A DNA stretch of 21,865 bases, from positions 507,720 through 529,584 of the forward strand of contig NW_003131858.1 of assembly GCF_000003605.2 (NCBI RefSeq). Direction: 5' to 3'. Position 1 is the first letter of the stretch. The number at the start of each line of letters is the position of its first letter. The notes under the pieces were generated by a model. That model was not told where the DNA came from and made no database searches. It worked only from the letters and a program-made list of their open reading frames with translations. Made by a program: the position numbers and the translations under genes. Of this stretch, positions 1 through 9,986 are shown piece by piece. The DNA comes from Saccoglossus kowalevskii. Taxonomy: Eukaryota > Hemichordata > Enteropneusta > Harrimaniidae.

Positions 1-939
1 TCCCCAACAGTGATTCTTCGATAATTCTTGTCTTAGGAATGTTGTGACGCGAATAATGAAAATTTACTGTGGTCTCTTATGCTCTGTGATTGTATGCTCT
101 GTGTGATTTTATAACATTCATATTACTATCAGGGGGAAATTCTTTTCCTCGGGGTCTCCACACTTGCCAGGGGGGAATCTCGTCTCGTCTCTCTATCTCG
201 TCCCCTTGAGGTACGGGATCGGGAAAGTCACTTATACTTTACAGTCAAATAAGACACACACAACGAAATACGGTTCAACTCTCGTCTTAGTCGGTCAATC
301 GAGCACTCTATAAGACACGGCGCCCTGGGGAAAAGTCCCCAAGACTCTCGCAAGGCTGACCCAAGACTAGCCCAAGACTGGACTGCCTCAAGGCTCGCCC
401 CTGGACTGGACTCGACTGCGTCTGTCGTGGAGTACTCTCCAAGACCAACTCAAACTCTCTTTATTCATTTTCAAAGCTCTAACCAATTACAAAACAGTAA
501 AAGACTCTAGGGCGTAACCTTCAATCATAAAGCAAATCGCACTAAGTACTGAATACGTCATATCTTTTGATTAATCGTTCACTACATTAATAACTATGAA
601 TATAAACTGTCAGAATGGCGACGATTATCTCGTAATTAGTTCCAAATCACTGAGCCAAGTTCCGTCCAAAACTTTAAATAGGCCTAAACGATGACAGACA
701 TAACACAGCAATTCGCTAATAATCAGCTAATTAAGTCGGTTAACAGATACGCGAAAACAAATCCATGACATTACATTGGGTTTCATATACTGGGACCTTG
801 CTTGACTTCAGTTAATAACCTCACTTCATTTTTCTGTGTTTTAAAAATAGTCTCTAATATTATTGTCTAAGTTATTTATTAGAAGTTATTATCCATTTTT
901 ATCGGAGAATACGTATTAACAACTAAAAACCTATAAATG
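1..939. other. Intergenic, no gene recognised
   Basis: I see no open frame of useful length and no recognised domain here. Roughly 300-440 is richer in G and C than its surroundings and contains several short copies of a CAAGACT/GGACTGGACT-type motif, including a TATAAGA at about 310. It could be the remnant of a retroelement terminus, but nothing in the sequence proves that. The last part leads directly into the 29-bp tandem array. Confidence 0.5.
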
Positions 940-2194
940 AAAACCGTGAGACAACCAAAAACAACTGAAAAACCGTGAGACAACCGAAAACAACTGAAAA
1001 ACCGTGAGACAACCGAAAACAACTGGAATACCCTGAGACAACCGGAAACAACTGGAAAACCCCGAGACAACCGAAAACAACTGAAAAACCGTGAGACAAC
1101 TGAAAACAACTGGAAAACCCTGAGACAACCGAAAACAACTGAAAAACCGTGAGACAACCGAAAACAACTGAAAAACCGTGAGACAACCGAAAACAACTGA
1201 AAAACCGTGAGACAACCGAAAACAACTGGAAAACCCTGAGACAACCGAAAACAACTGGAAAACCCCGAGACAACCGAAAACAACTGGAAAACCCTGAGAC
1301 AACCGAAAACAACTGGAAAACCCCGAGACAACCGAAAACAACTGAAAAACCGTGAGACAACCGAAAACAACTGGAAAACCCTGAGACAACCGAAAACAAC
1401 TGAAAAACCGTGAGACAACCGAAAACAACTGGAAATCCCTGAGACAACCGAAAACAACTAAAAAACCGTGAGACAACCGAAAACAACTGAAAAACCGTGA
1501 GACAACCGAAAACAACTGAAAAACCCTGAGACAACCGAAAAACCCTGAGACAACCGAAAACAACTGAAAAACCGCGAGACAACCGAAAACAACTGGAAAA
1601 CCCTGAGACAACCGAAAACAACTGGAAAACCCTGAGACAACGGAAAACAACTGAAAAAACGTGAGACAACCGAAAACAACTGAAATCCGTGAGACAACCG
1701 AAAACAACTGGAAAACCGTGAGACAACCGAAAACAACTGAAAAACCCTGAGACAACCGAAAACAACTGAAAAACCCTGAGACAACCGAAAACAACTGGAA
1801 AACCCTGAGACAACCGAAAACAACTGGAAAACCCCGAGACAACCGAAAACAACTGAAAAACCCTGAGACAACCGAAAACAACTGAAAAACCGTGAGACAA
1901 CCGAAAACAACTGAAAAACCGTGAGACAACCGAAAACAACTGGAAAACCGTGAGACAACCGAAAACAACTGAAAAACCCTGAGACAACCGAAAACAACTG
2001 AAAAACCGTGAGACAACCGAAAACAACTGAAAAACCCTGAGACAACCAAAAGCAACTGAAAAACCGTGAGACAACCGAAAACAACTGGAAAACCGTGAGA
2101 CAACCGAAAACAACTGGAAAACCGTGAGACAACCGAAAACAACTGAAAAACCGTGAGACAACCGAAAACAACTGAAAAACCGTGAGACAACCGA
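940..2194. repeat. 29-bp tandem array, about 43 copies
   Basis: The unit core is GAGACAACCGAAAACAACTG, followed by AAAAACCGT, AAAACCCT or AAAACCCC variants. The period is 29 bp throughout, for example GAGACAAC at about 1035 and again 29 bp later. One unit near 1525-1555 has lost 11 bp and one near 1685 has lost about 1 bp. The minus strand has no stop codon in any frame of the unit. Because 29 is not a multiple of three, three units (87 bp) encode a 29-residue cycle rich in F, V, S and C in all three frames. This explains long overlapping open frames that are not genes. Adjacent units are mostly identical, which suggests recent homogenisation. Confidence 0.97.
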
Positions 2195-2505
2195 GGCCCA
2201 CATATTTATTGATGCCTGGAACTGCCTGAGTTTTTATATAAAAATTAATATACAAATTAGTAATTGAACCAATGACGTAGAATTCCCGATTCACTTCAGA
2301 TCATCCACCATTCTTGTTGGAGCTTGGTACTATTAGACATGAATGTGAAGCCAACAATTTTTGATTAATAGTACTAGTACTAGAAAACGCCTATTGTTAT
2401 GCAAATTAGAAATTCAAACTAGCTAATCATTTAGAACCTTCTGAGCAGTGCAGATTAGCCCCAGAATCTCAGTACACATCTGAACGTAACCTACATCCAT
2501 TGTTG
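2195..2505. other. AT-rich spacer, nothing recognised
   Basis: This is AT-rich non-coding sequence between the 29-bp array and the transposon at 2506. No open frame, RNA gene or repeat structure was seen, apart from the last 8 bp, which are the left target duplication of that transposon. Confidence 0.5.
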
Positions 2506-2893
2506 AGGGGGGGGGGGCAAGGGGTAGATGGTACAGTTTTACGGGAAATAAAAAGGGCTTTTTACAATTTACAAGGAAAAAAAGACGTTTTTACAGTTTA
2601 CAGTGAAAATTGAATTTTGCAATGAATTGTGTCGTCTAGTCGTTTTACAGTTTCGAAAATGTAATTTCCCTGGATTATTCTTTACGACTTTTTTATTTGG
2701 ATGTAAATTCTTGTACGTACCGAGACAAAAATGACACATTTTTACAGTGTACGAAAAAAATATTTGATTGATTACGTTGTACGTCTAGCCTGTGATTACA
2801 GAATTACGGAATTTATTTTTTCAATTTACGTTGTACGAACAAACAAATTGTGCAATTACGTTGAATGAAAATAACCCTTGCCTACCCTCCCCT
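2506..2893. mobile_element. Non-autonomous DNA transposon, 8-bp TSD (hAT-like)
   Basis: Two 8-bp direct repeats CATTGTTG (2498-2505 and 2894-2901) flank a 388-bp segment. Its ends are inverted: the left end reads A, eleven Gs, then CAAGGGGTA, and the complement of the right end reads AGGGGAGGGTAGGCAAGGG. The interior is AT-rich with repeated TTTTTACAGT and ACGTTGTACG motifs and has no coding potential. An 8-bp duplication with short G-rich terminal inverted repeats is typical of hAT-type elements. The superfamily assignment is inference, but the inverted ends and the duplication are directly visible. Confidence 0.78.
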
Positions 2894-2901
2894 CATTGTT
2901 G

Positions 2902-3297
2902 GAAGTATCACTTGCACTATAATGATGAGAGGAGTCATTTTAAAGGGATGGGGCCTTATTTTTTTTAACAGTAAGAAGAGTTTTAAAAACAATACTGAAT
3001 AGATAGTGTGGCATTTTTAGTTCATCAATCGATAGCTAAAAATAGGGACCACTGATCAGCTGTTACAAACTAATAAAAAACATAGCAAAACTATTGAAAC
3101 CTTGCCCGCAAGGGAATAGTTGATACAACTGGTTAAGTTGAGACCAAGAATTGGCTAAATTCTTGAAATAGTGAAATTTTATAACATAATTTTCATTTCT
3201 TACTACCAAATATCACTCTAATCTATACATTTTAGGGAAGGGTTATGATATTGTTATGTTCTGCTTCCATTGATTTTGTTTAGTTGTCTATGTGTCT
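2902..3297. other. Intergenic, nothing recognised
   Basis: AT-rich sequence with no open frame of note. It lies just downstream (in minus-strand terms) of the ubiquitin-protease relic. The His box that would complete that protein was not found here. Confidence 0.45.
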
Positions 3298-4099
3298 CTA
3301 TTTTATTCCCCAAATTTGGAACTGTATAACAAGGTATGGTGGTAATACTTGATTGGTCACATTTTTTACAATGTCATGAACTTCGTTGCAATGACTACAC
3401 GAATATTTATGTATTGTTTCTTCATTAAAATAATCATTACGGCAATTTGAAATAGAAACTGGTTCATTATTACTAGAATATGTGGAAGTTGTAAACAGTA
3501 GATGGTTCAAGTCTAACATTCTGATATGCACAGTGCTTTGATTTATATGTGTTATTATAGATAACCATAAATATACTTTGTAAAGTATGTACTGGAATAT
3601 TATTACTGTTTATGTCATATTGTTCTAATATATCAAATATAATCACAAGAAACTCAAGGGCGTCATTTTCCACAAGAGGATTAAATAATTCTGCACTTTA
3701 AATGTATTCATGTAACCATGCTGCACTATTAAAACTGTTACCCAAATACATCTGGATTATAAATGATTCCCATTCATATAACAAACAAGATGGTGTTTTA
3801 TTTTTTCTGCATTGATGGGTTTTTGATTAGGTAAGAATGTAGCTTGCAAATGCTGGAGTATGTATTAATACTTGTATAATAACATTTTGATAACATGTAA
3901 GTCCAAGGTTTTGTAAACCAGCACCAGGGAGTCCATTTATAACATCTATCCAATAAGTACTCAAAATATTCTTTTGATACAGGTGAAACTGATTTAGTAA
4001 TTGCATTACATTTAAAGATATTTCACTTTGATTTGTTAGTTTGTCAAGTTTGTTCATTAATTGGCCCCAAAAAATTATAAACTGTATGGGTAATAACAT
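3298..4099 (-). pseudogene. Ubiquitin-specific protease (USP) relic
   Basis: Read on the minus strand, this region carries successive blocks of a USP (peptidase C19) domain. The Cys box GLQNLGLTCYQNV is followed by TPAFASYIL near 3830-3910. ENDALEFLVIIFDILEQ lies near 3600-3670 and matches the family QDAxEFL helix. After a frame change come NEPVSISNC, a YFNEETIHKYSCSHC zinc/insert segment, and VLPPYLVIQF just before a stop. Two in-frame stops (about 3827 and about 3692) interrupt the first frame, and a frameshift around 3475-3530 moves to another. The family consensus GLxNLGNTCYxNS has Asn where this copy has Leu (LGLTCY), so the oxyanion-hole region is altered, though the nucleophile Cys is present. 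The C-terminal His box is not visible. It is either a retro-pseudogene or a gene piece carried by a transposon. The identification as a USP is firm; the origin is unknown. Confidence 0.82.
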
Positions 4100-4342
4100 C
4101 TAATTGTACATGATTACCTGACTGAGGAAATATTTCACTATTTACTTCAAGGTTTTGTTGTTTACTGTACTGTTGAGGCTGTGACCCGCATGCTCTTATT
4201 TCCTGCATGCATTTACGATTTTTTTTTTCAAGGCATTCTAAATAATGATAATATTGGAATTGACACTTATATAATTGTGGAAAGTTAACTCAATAGTCTG
4301 GATATGAGCAAATAGTGCCCAGTTAACAACTACTATATATGC

Positions 4343-4663
4343 CAACTTATAGTATAATTATCTTATGTAACTTAATAGGATATAACAGATTGTACAGTAA
4401 TAACTTTACACAATTTATTGCACTGAAGAATACTGAATATGCTTTACAGCAACTTATAGTATAATTATCTTATGTGACTCAATAGGATATAACTGATTGT
4501 ACAGTAATAACTTTACAAAATTTATTGCACTGAAGAATACTGAATATGCTTTATAGCATAATTATAATATAATATAGTGTAATTATTACATGTGAACTTT
4601 AGGATATAACTTATTGTACATGTACAATAGCAACTTTACAAAACTTATTGCACTTAGTTTGTA
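4343..4663. repeat. 107-bp tandem triplication
   Basis: Units begin at 4343, 4450 and 4557 with CAACTTATAGTATAATTATC in the first two. Units 1 and 2 are almost identical over 107 bp (CTTATGTRACTYAATAGGATATAAC and so on, to GAATATGCTTTA). Unit 3 is degenerate, retaining TAGGATATAACTTATTGTAC and AAACTTATTGCACT. Nothing coding was seen. Confidence 0.85.
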
Positions 4664-4794
4664 ACTCACTGAACAATGAGGACTAGTACCGAGTACAACT
4701 GCTTACAGTGGAATACTATCTTATAATGTTTAACCACAGTCCCTCACGACCGTGGTTTAACAAACTAAGATAACTAAAAGAATGTGTTTGTACT

Positions 4795-5112
4795 GATGAC
4801 TGTACCAAGCTCAAGCAATTATTGACAACTGAGCTTGAATATAAACCTTGACCAGATCTAATTACCATAAAATGACTTCTCACAAAGATCAAATGTTAAC
4901 TATAGTATGGCCCTGAATATATAAGATGGAAAAACATACTCAAGTCACACAATGGAAAAGAAATGACACATAGTCGTACAAAGATAACCCAATGCAGCTA
5001 TTTGATAAGATTACTGCTCAGAGTATAAACTGACAAATGCGCTTGAAAATGAACTTTGAACAGATCTAATTACCATACAGTGACTTCACACAAAGGTCAA
5101 ATATTAACTATA
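4795..5112. repeat. Diverged local duplication
   Basis: About 110 bp near 4800-4910 recurs near 5020-5112. Shared blocks are CAGATCTAATTACCATA, TGACTTC..CACAAAG.TCAAAT and TTAACTATAGTA. The order is the same in both, with moderate divergence, so it is an old segmental duplication. The rest of 4664-5227 is AT-rich with no gene seen. Confidence 0.65.
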
Positions 5113-5227
5113 GTAAAAACATAGGCATTTTTCTATAATGAACTTACTATAGGATGAAAATGTATACATAATACATAAAAACATAAAAGTTCACAACAAT
5201 TACGTTTTAACTGAAAAAATAATTACT

Positions 5228-7352
5228 ACATATCTCATTAATTATGCATGTAAAGTAATATTGAACTTGGTTATCCCTACACCTTTGTTTATAACATATA
5301 TAAATTTGTAACTGATCGTGTGAAAATTACTTGAGTTATCACGCCCACAAGCGAAAACAAATCAGTAGCCATCTCCCATTAATTATGCAAGCAAAATGCA
5401 CCAACATCGAACTTGGCCATCGTTGTATGTTTGTTTATACCATATATAAATTTGTAACCGATTGTGTAAAAATTACTTGAGTTATAGCGCCCACAAGCGA
5501 ATACCAATTAGTAGCCATTTCTCATTAATTATGAAAGCAAAATACACCAACATCGAACTTTGCATGTTTGTTTATAACATATATAAATTTGTAACTGATC
5601 GTGAAAAAATTACTTGAATTATCTTGCCCACAAGCGAAAACCAATCAGTAGCCATCCCTCATCAATTATGCAAGCAAAGTACACCAACATCGAACTTGGC
5701 CATCTTTGCATGTTTGTTTATACCATATATAAATTTGTAACAGCTCATGTAAAAATTACTCAAGTTATCATGCCCACAAGTGAAAACCAATCAGTAGCCA
5801 TCTCTCATTAATTATGCAAACAAAATGCACCAACATCGAACTTGGCCATCTTGGCATGTTTGTTCATAACATACATATTTTTGAAACCGTTCGGGTAAAA
5901 ATTACTCAAGTTATCACGCCCACAAGTGAAAACCAATCAGTAGCCATCTCTCATTAATTATGCAAAGTAAAATGCACCAACATCGAACTTGGCCATCTTT
6001 GTTTATACCATATATAAATTTGTAACTGATCGCGTAAAAATTACTTGAGTTATCGCGCCCACAAGCAAAAACCAATCAGTAGCCATCCCTCATCAATTAT
6101 GCAAGCAAAATACACCAACATCGAACTTGGCCATCTCTACATGTTTGTTTATAACATATGTAAATTTGAAACTGATCTGGTAAAAATTACTTGAGTTATC
6201 GCACCCACAAGAGATAACCAATCAGTAGCCATCCCTCATCAATTATGCAAGCAAAATACACCAACATCGAACTTGGCCATCTCTACATGTTTGTTTATAA
6301 CATATGTAAATTTGAAACTGATCTGGTAAAAATTACTTGAGTTATCGCACCCACAAGAGATAACCAATCAGTAGCCGTCTCGCATTAATTATGCAAGCAA
6401 AATGCCCCAACATCGAACTTGGCCATCGTTGCATGTTTGTTTATACTATATATAAATTTGAAACCGTTCAGGTAAAAATTACTTGAGTTATCTCGCCCAC
6501 AAGAGATAACCAATCAGTAGCCATCGCTCATTAATTATGCAAGCAAAATGCACCAACATCGAACTTGGCCATCGTTGAATGTTTGTTTATACCATATATA
6601 AATTTGTAAACGATTGTGTGAAAATTACTTGAATTATCTCGCCCACAAGCGAAAACCAATCAGTAGCCATCCCTCATCAATTATGCGAGCAAAGTACACC
6701 AACATCGAACTTGGCCATCTCTACATGTATGTTTATAACATATGTAAATCAGTAGGAATCCCTCATCTATTGTGCAAGCAAAGTACACCAACATCGAACT
6801 TGGCCATCTTCACATGTTTGTTTATAACATATGTAAATTTGAAACTGATCTGGTAAGTTTGTTTATAACATATGTAAATTTGAAACTGATCTGGTAAAAA
6901 TTACTTGAGTTATCGCGCCCACAAGAGATAACCAATCAGTAGCCGTCTCTCATTAATTATGCAAGCAAAATACACCAACATCGAACTTGGCCATTGTTGC
7001 ATGTTTGTTTATACCATATATAAATTTGAAACCGTTTGGGTAAAAATTACTCGAGTTATCGTACCCACAAGCGAAAACCAATCAGTAGCCATCTCTAATT
7101 AATTATGCAAGCAAAATACACCAACATCGAACTTGGCTATCTGTGTATGTTTGTTTATAACATATATAAATTTGAAACTGATCGGGTAACAATTACTCGA
7201 ATTATCGCACCCACAAGCGAAAACCAATCAGTAGCCATCTCTCATTAATTATGCAAGCAAAATACACCAACATCGAACTCGGCCATCTTTGCATGTTTGT
7301 TTATAACATACATAAATTTGAAACCGATCGTGTAAAAATTACACCCACAAGT
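5228..7352. repeat. 146-bp satellite, about 14 units
   Basis: The landmark AATCAGTAGCC recurs at about 5365, 5511, 5648, 5794, 5940, 6079, 6225, 6371, 6517, 6663, 6939, 7085 and 7231. Most steps are exactly 146 bp, a few are 137-139 bp, and a shortened unit sits at about 6752. Each unit carries CCCACAAGCGAAAACCAATCAG, ATTAATTATGCAAGCAAAAT, ACACCAACATCGAACTTGGCC and TTTGTTTATAACATATATAAATTTG, here broken by single-base variation. The units at about 6080-6225 and 6226-6371 look identical, which indicates a recent unequal exchange. A 40-bp direct duplication lies at about 6810-6895. Short open frames inside are by-products of the repeat. Confidence 0.95.
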
Positions 7353-7878
7353 CACGCCAACAACAATGACAAAGTCAAAATCCTTTCCTTACTTTACCTT
7401 CCCCTTCATTTACACTACACTACAAGCAAAGCAAAAATTAAATGAAATAAACGATTTTGTTTTATGAGATGTTGTGTCATTTATTGGTGCCTAAAAATGG
7501 AAATGACCATGCAACTATTGAATTATTTTGAGTCGTAAACAAACGATTTTTTTCGAAATGATGCAATTTTTATATTTGCATGTTGATTTCATGTTTTGCA
7601 TTTGTGTAAAGGGCATGTCACTCATTGGGGTAGATATGATCTTTTTTTAGGGTGTAAGCTCAAAACATGTGTATGTTTATATTACGCAGTTAAAGTGAGA
7701 TGGTCATAGCAGTGGGGTTTAAATTCCATGTAAACATACAATGCATCTTGCATGCCTTGTATAAACCCATATCGAATTCAATTCTTTTTTGTTTCTTTGT
7801 GGTTTTTGTGTATTTTTTGTGAGTGGATGGCTTTTAGTGTGGGGTTATGTTATAGGAAAATACCATATGTAAATTATA
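7353..7878. other. Non-coding, possible 5' region of the LINE fragment
   Basis: No gene was recognised. The stretch is T-rich and has no stop-free frame of note. Its right part (from about 7790) could be the 5' untranslated or inter-ORF sequence of the LINE fragment that follows, but no boundary or target duplication could be identified. Confidence 0.35.
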
Positions 7879-8157
7879 ATGAGTGATTTGAAAGTATTGT
7901 CGTTAAACGTTCAGGGGTGCTCTACTCCAGAAAAACGAAGGGATGTTTTCTGTTGGTTAAAAAACAAAGATTTTAATATTTATTGTTTGCAAGATATACA
8001 CTGCAAAATCGGGGATGAGGATATATGGGAATCGGAATGGGGGCAGAAGTGTTTTTTTAGTGCGTATCGAAGTAATTCCCGAGGTGTGGGAATAGCTATC
8101 AATAATGGTTCAATGTCTAAATTTAATGAAAAATGGAATAATTTTAATTATGAGTAA
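7879..8157 (+). pseudogene. Truncated LINE (Tx1/L1-type) ORF2 endonuclease
   Basis: The 92-residue frame is the N-terminal part of an AP-type endonuclease/exonuclease/phosphatase domain of a non-LTR retrotransposon. Near residues 5-15 it has LKVLSLNVQG, and near 17-30 PEKRRDVFCWLKN, typical of the Tx1/L1 clade. CLQDIHC lies near 35-42, where the family usually has LQETH. DEDIWESEWG and SRGVGIAI follow. The catalytic Glu of LQETH is replaced by Asp. The frame stops before the SDHxP part of the domain, and no reverse transcriptase follows, so it is dead. The 5' part of ORF2 is kept and the 3' part is missing, which is the reverse of the usual 5' truncation. The A-rich tract at 8283-8347 may be the tail of the same internally deleted copy. 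Confidence 0.8.
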
Positions 8158-8235
8158 TTCACTTATTAGCCAGATTTGTCAGCTTATCAATAATGTTCCC
8201 CCACTTCCACTTCTTTTAAGCCATCCACTTTTCTT

Positions 8236-8348
8236 TTTTTGTAATTTTTTTTTTTTTTTTTTTTTTGTGAATGTATTTATTTAAAGTAATAAAAAAATAT
8301 AGGAAAAAAAGAAAAAAAAAAAAAAAAGAAAAAAAAAAGAAAAAAAGA
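8236..8348. repeat. Poly(T)/poly(A)-rich low-complexity tract
   Basis: A run of more than 20 Ts near 8247-8267 is followed by about 20 bp of mixed sequence and then by A-runs broken by single Gs (8283-8347). The A-rich end with AATAAAAAAATATAGG resembles a LINE 3' tail and would fit the retrotransposon fragment just upstream. That link is inference. Confidence 0.6.
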
Positions 8349-8713
8349 ATTCAACGCAGCGTGATGGACCTCCATTCTTTTTTGATCACTGCGGGTCTCG
8401 CGAAATGGGTGATAGGCGTGGGCAGACGCTTGTCGCAAAAATTTATTTGATTGTGTTTATCACATATGTTTTGACATCACTAAAACTTTTGTTTGTCCTG
8501 TTCACATTTCATTTCACACACATTTGATCTTGCAGTGAATGGAAGATGGTGTATACACAATCCCTTTAAATATATAACTCAAGATAGTGAGAGGATTTGT
8601 GAAACCAATCACAACAAAAACAATCTTTTTTAAATGGTATTCACATTAAAATAGTAAGTAAACTGAGCCTTCCTTAGTGGAGTGTGCACGTGTGATTATG
8701 TAAATTATGAATA
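8349..8713. other. Intergenic, nothing recognised
   Basis: No open frame or RNA gene was seen. A short segment near 8355-8440, richer in G and C (GCAGCGTGATGGACC to GTGGGCAGACGC), differs in composition from its neighbours but matches nothing I recognise. Confidence 0.4.
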
Positions 8714-8891
8714 CACTGTAACCTCATTATAATGAACACCTTTATAATGAATTTCCTGATATAATGAACACATAGCATGTCTCCCGCTCACAACAAACCC
8801 AATGTATTATATGCTTCATTATAGTGAACATTTCACTATAGCAAACTAATTGTATGTCCCCCAAAGAGTTCGTTATAACGAGGCTACAGTG
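8714..8891. mobile_element. 178-bp MITE, pogo/Tigger-like, TA target
   Basis: The segment begins CACTGTAACCTCATTATAAT and ends with its inverse (ATAACGAGG, one mismatch base, then CTACAGTG). About 21 of the terminal 24 bp match in inverted orientation. TA dinucleotides at 8712-8713 and 8892-8893 are the expected target duplication. The CTCRTTATAAYGAAC core is characteristic of Tigger/pogo-type Tc1-mariner elements. Inner copies of TTATAATGAA/TTCATTATAG suggest more pairing. There is no coding sequence. It lies downstream of the MRGBP 3' end. Confidence 0.82.
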
Positions 8892-9166
8892 TATGTCACT
8901 GACGTTGCCTGATGGTAAGCTTTGAGAGTGATAGTTTTCCTGAACATTTCTTCTCAACATAATAAAAAGATAATATGATATGATAAAATAGCAAAATACT
9001 GAAATTTATGTCCTTTATGTTTGTTTCGCCATTGTCCTTAATGCGACGTGTATTGGACCGTTGCTGCTTCAAAACCACATACATAGCTTGCAGCCATGAT
9101 AACAAACCTGCGTCTAACCCTCAAGAAATAAAAATGTCGAACACAAAAGTAAAAAAAAAAAGTTTG

Positions 9167-9172
9167 TTTATT
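9167..9172 (-). promoter_or_regulatory. Candidate poly(A) signal of MRGBP
   Basis: TTTATT on the plus strand reads AATAAA on the minus strand, and a U-rich stretch lies just beyond it. It is the first canonical hexamer I see downstream of the MRGBP stop codon (9826), implying a 3' UTR of roughly 650 nt. Variant signals nearer the stop cannot be ruled out. Confidence 0.45.
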
Positions 9173-9825
9173 TTGACATGAGTGATGCTTACATCTAGGA
9201 TTGTCATTATAATATACAGGCGAAAAATTGACTTTAAATAATCATGTGAAGTTGCAGAAAAACACTGGTTTATCGCTTAGATACGCTTTATCACTGAATA
9301 ATTGACAAGCAAAAATACTGCTACATCCTTGAACATCATGTACCTGAAAAATAGTAAAATCTCTTCAAAGTAATGTCAAATACCAATTTTGTTTAAATAC
9401 TGATTTTTTTCTGGCAATATATGAATAAATATACTTTATATAGTGTATTCATATTATTTAGTAGCATCAGTCAGACTTAGAATCTGTTCACTTAAAAGTG
9501 TGAGCTTTCAGCATGCACTCTAGAAGTGGTGTACAAATATGTTATATCGCAGCTGAGATGAGTCTTGATTGAAAGATGTATAGCATACTGTAATGATATA
9601 TGTTCTACAGAACAATAACATATAGAGATATATTCACCATTCAATTTCACCATTACTACATATAATTTTGACTCGATCACAATTTTTTTTTGTCTGGAAT
9701 GATAAATTTTGGCAAAAGTCGTTCTGGCTTCCTACACTTTCGGCGCAAGTGAAATGTTAAATGCTACAAATTTGTCCCCGACACTTGTTCTATGTTGAGT
9801 AATCTTCAAACTGGGATCATCATAT
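9173..9825 (-). other. Probable MRGBP 3' UTR
   Basis: This is AT-rich sequence between the MRGBP stop codon and the first AATAAA on that strand. It has no domain-bearing frame. The 62-codon minus-strand frame at 9492-9680 has no recognisable features and is best treated as chance. Confidence 0.4.
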
Positions 9826-9986
9826 TTAAAGCACTCTTCTTCTTTTGACCGTGGAGGGCGGTGTTTCTGTGTTTGGACTGGATGAAGCTGTGGTAGTGTT
9901 CCTGGTTCTTTTCCTTTTGGGCGAATTGTCGGTGCTGCTTGGGGTGGCGGATATGGCAGCTAACTTGGGAGTTGCTTTCGCAGGAT
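9826..9986 (-). CDS. MRGBP: MRGBP exon 4 with stop codon
   Basis: The acceptor GTTGTTAACAG precedes ATCCTGCG; with one base from exon 3 it gives AAT CCT (N P). It encodes a disordered tail with SPKRKRTRN and STVKRRRVL, followed by TAA. Basic C-terminal motifs at the same place in vertebrate MRGBP support the exon, and the KRKR cluster is a likely nuclear localisation signal. Confidence 0.9.

Noticed and set aside
940-2194. CRISPR array suggested by a 29-bp repeat
   Set aside because: There are no spacers; units are contiguous and the locus is eukaryotic.
879-2294. Four long overlapping minus-strand open frames (192-426 codons)
   Set aside because: All are products of a stop-free 29-bp tandem repeat; the peptide is periodic, the same in every frame and matches no family.
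5614-7445. Small plus-strand frames of 64-80 codons starting MQAKYTNIELGH
   Set aside because: They fall within the 146-bp satellite and repeat with it; each ends by chance at a unit variant.
8742-9105. Two minus-strand frames of about 70 codons
   Set aside because: One is formed largely by the MITE at 8714-8891; neither shows a motif or splice context.
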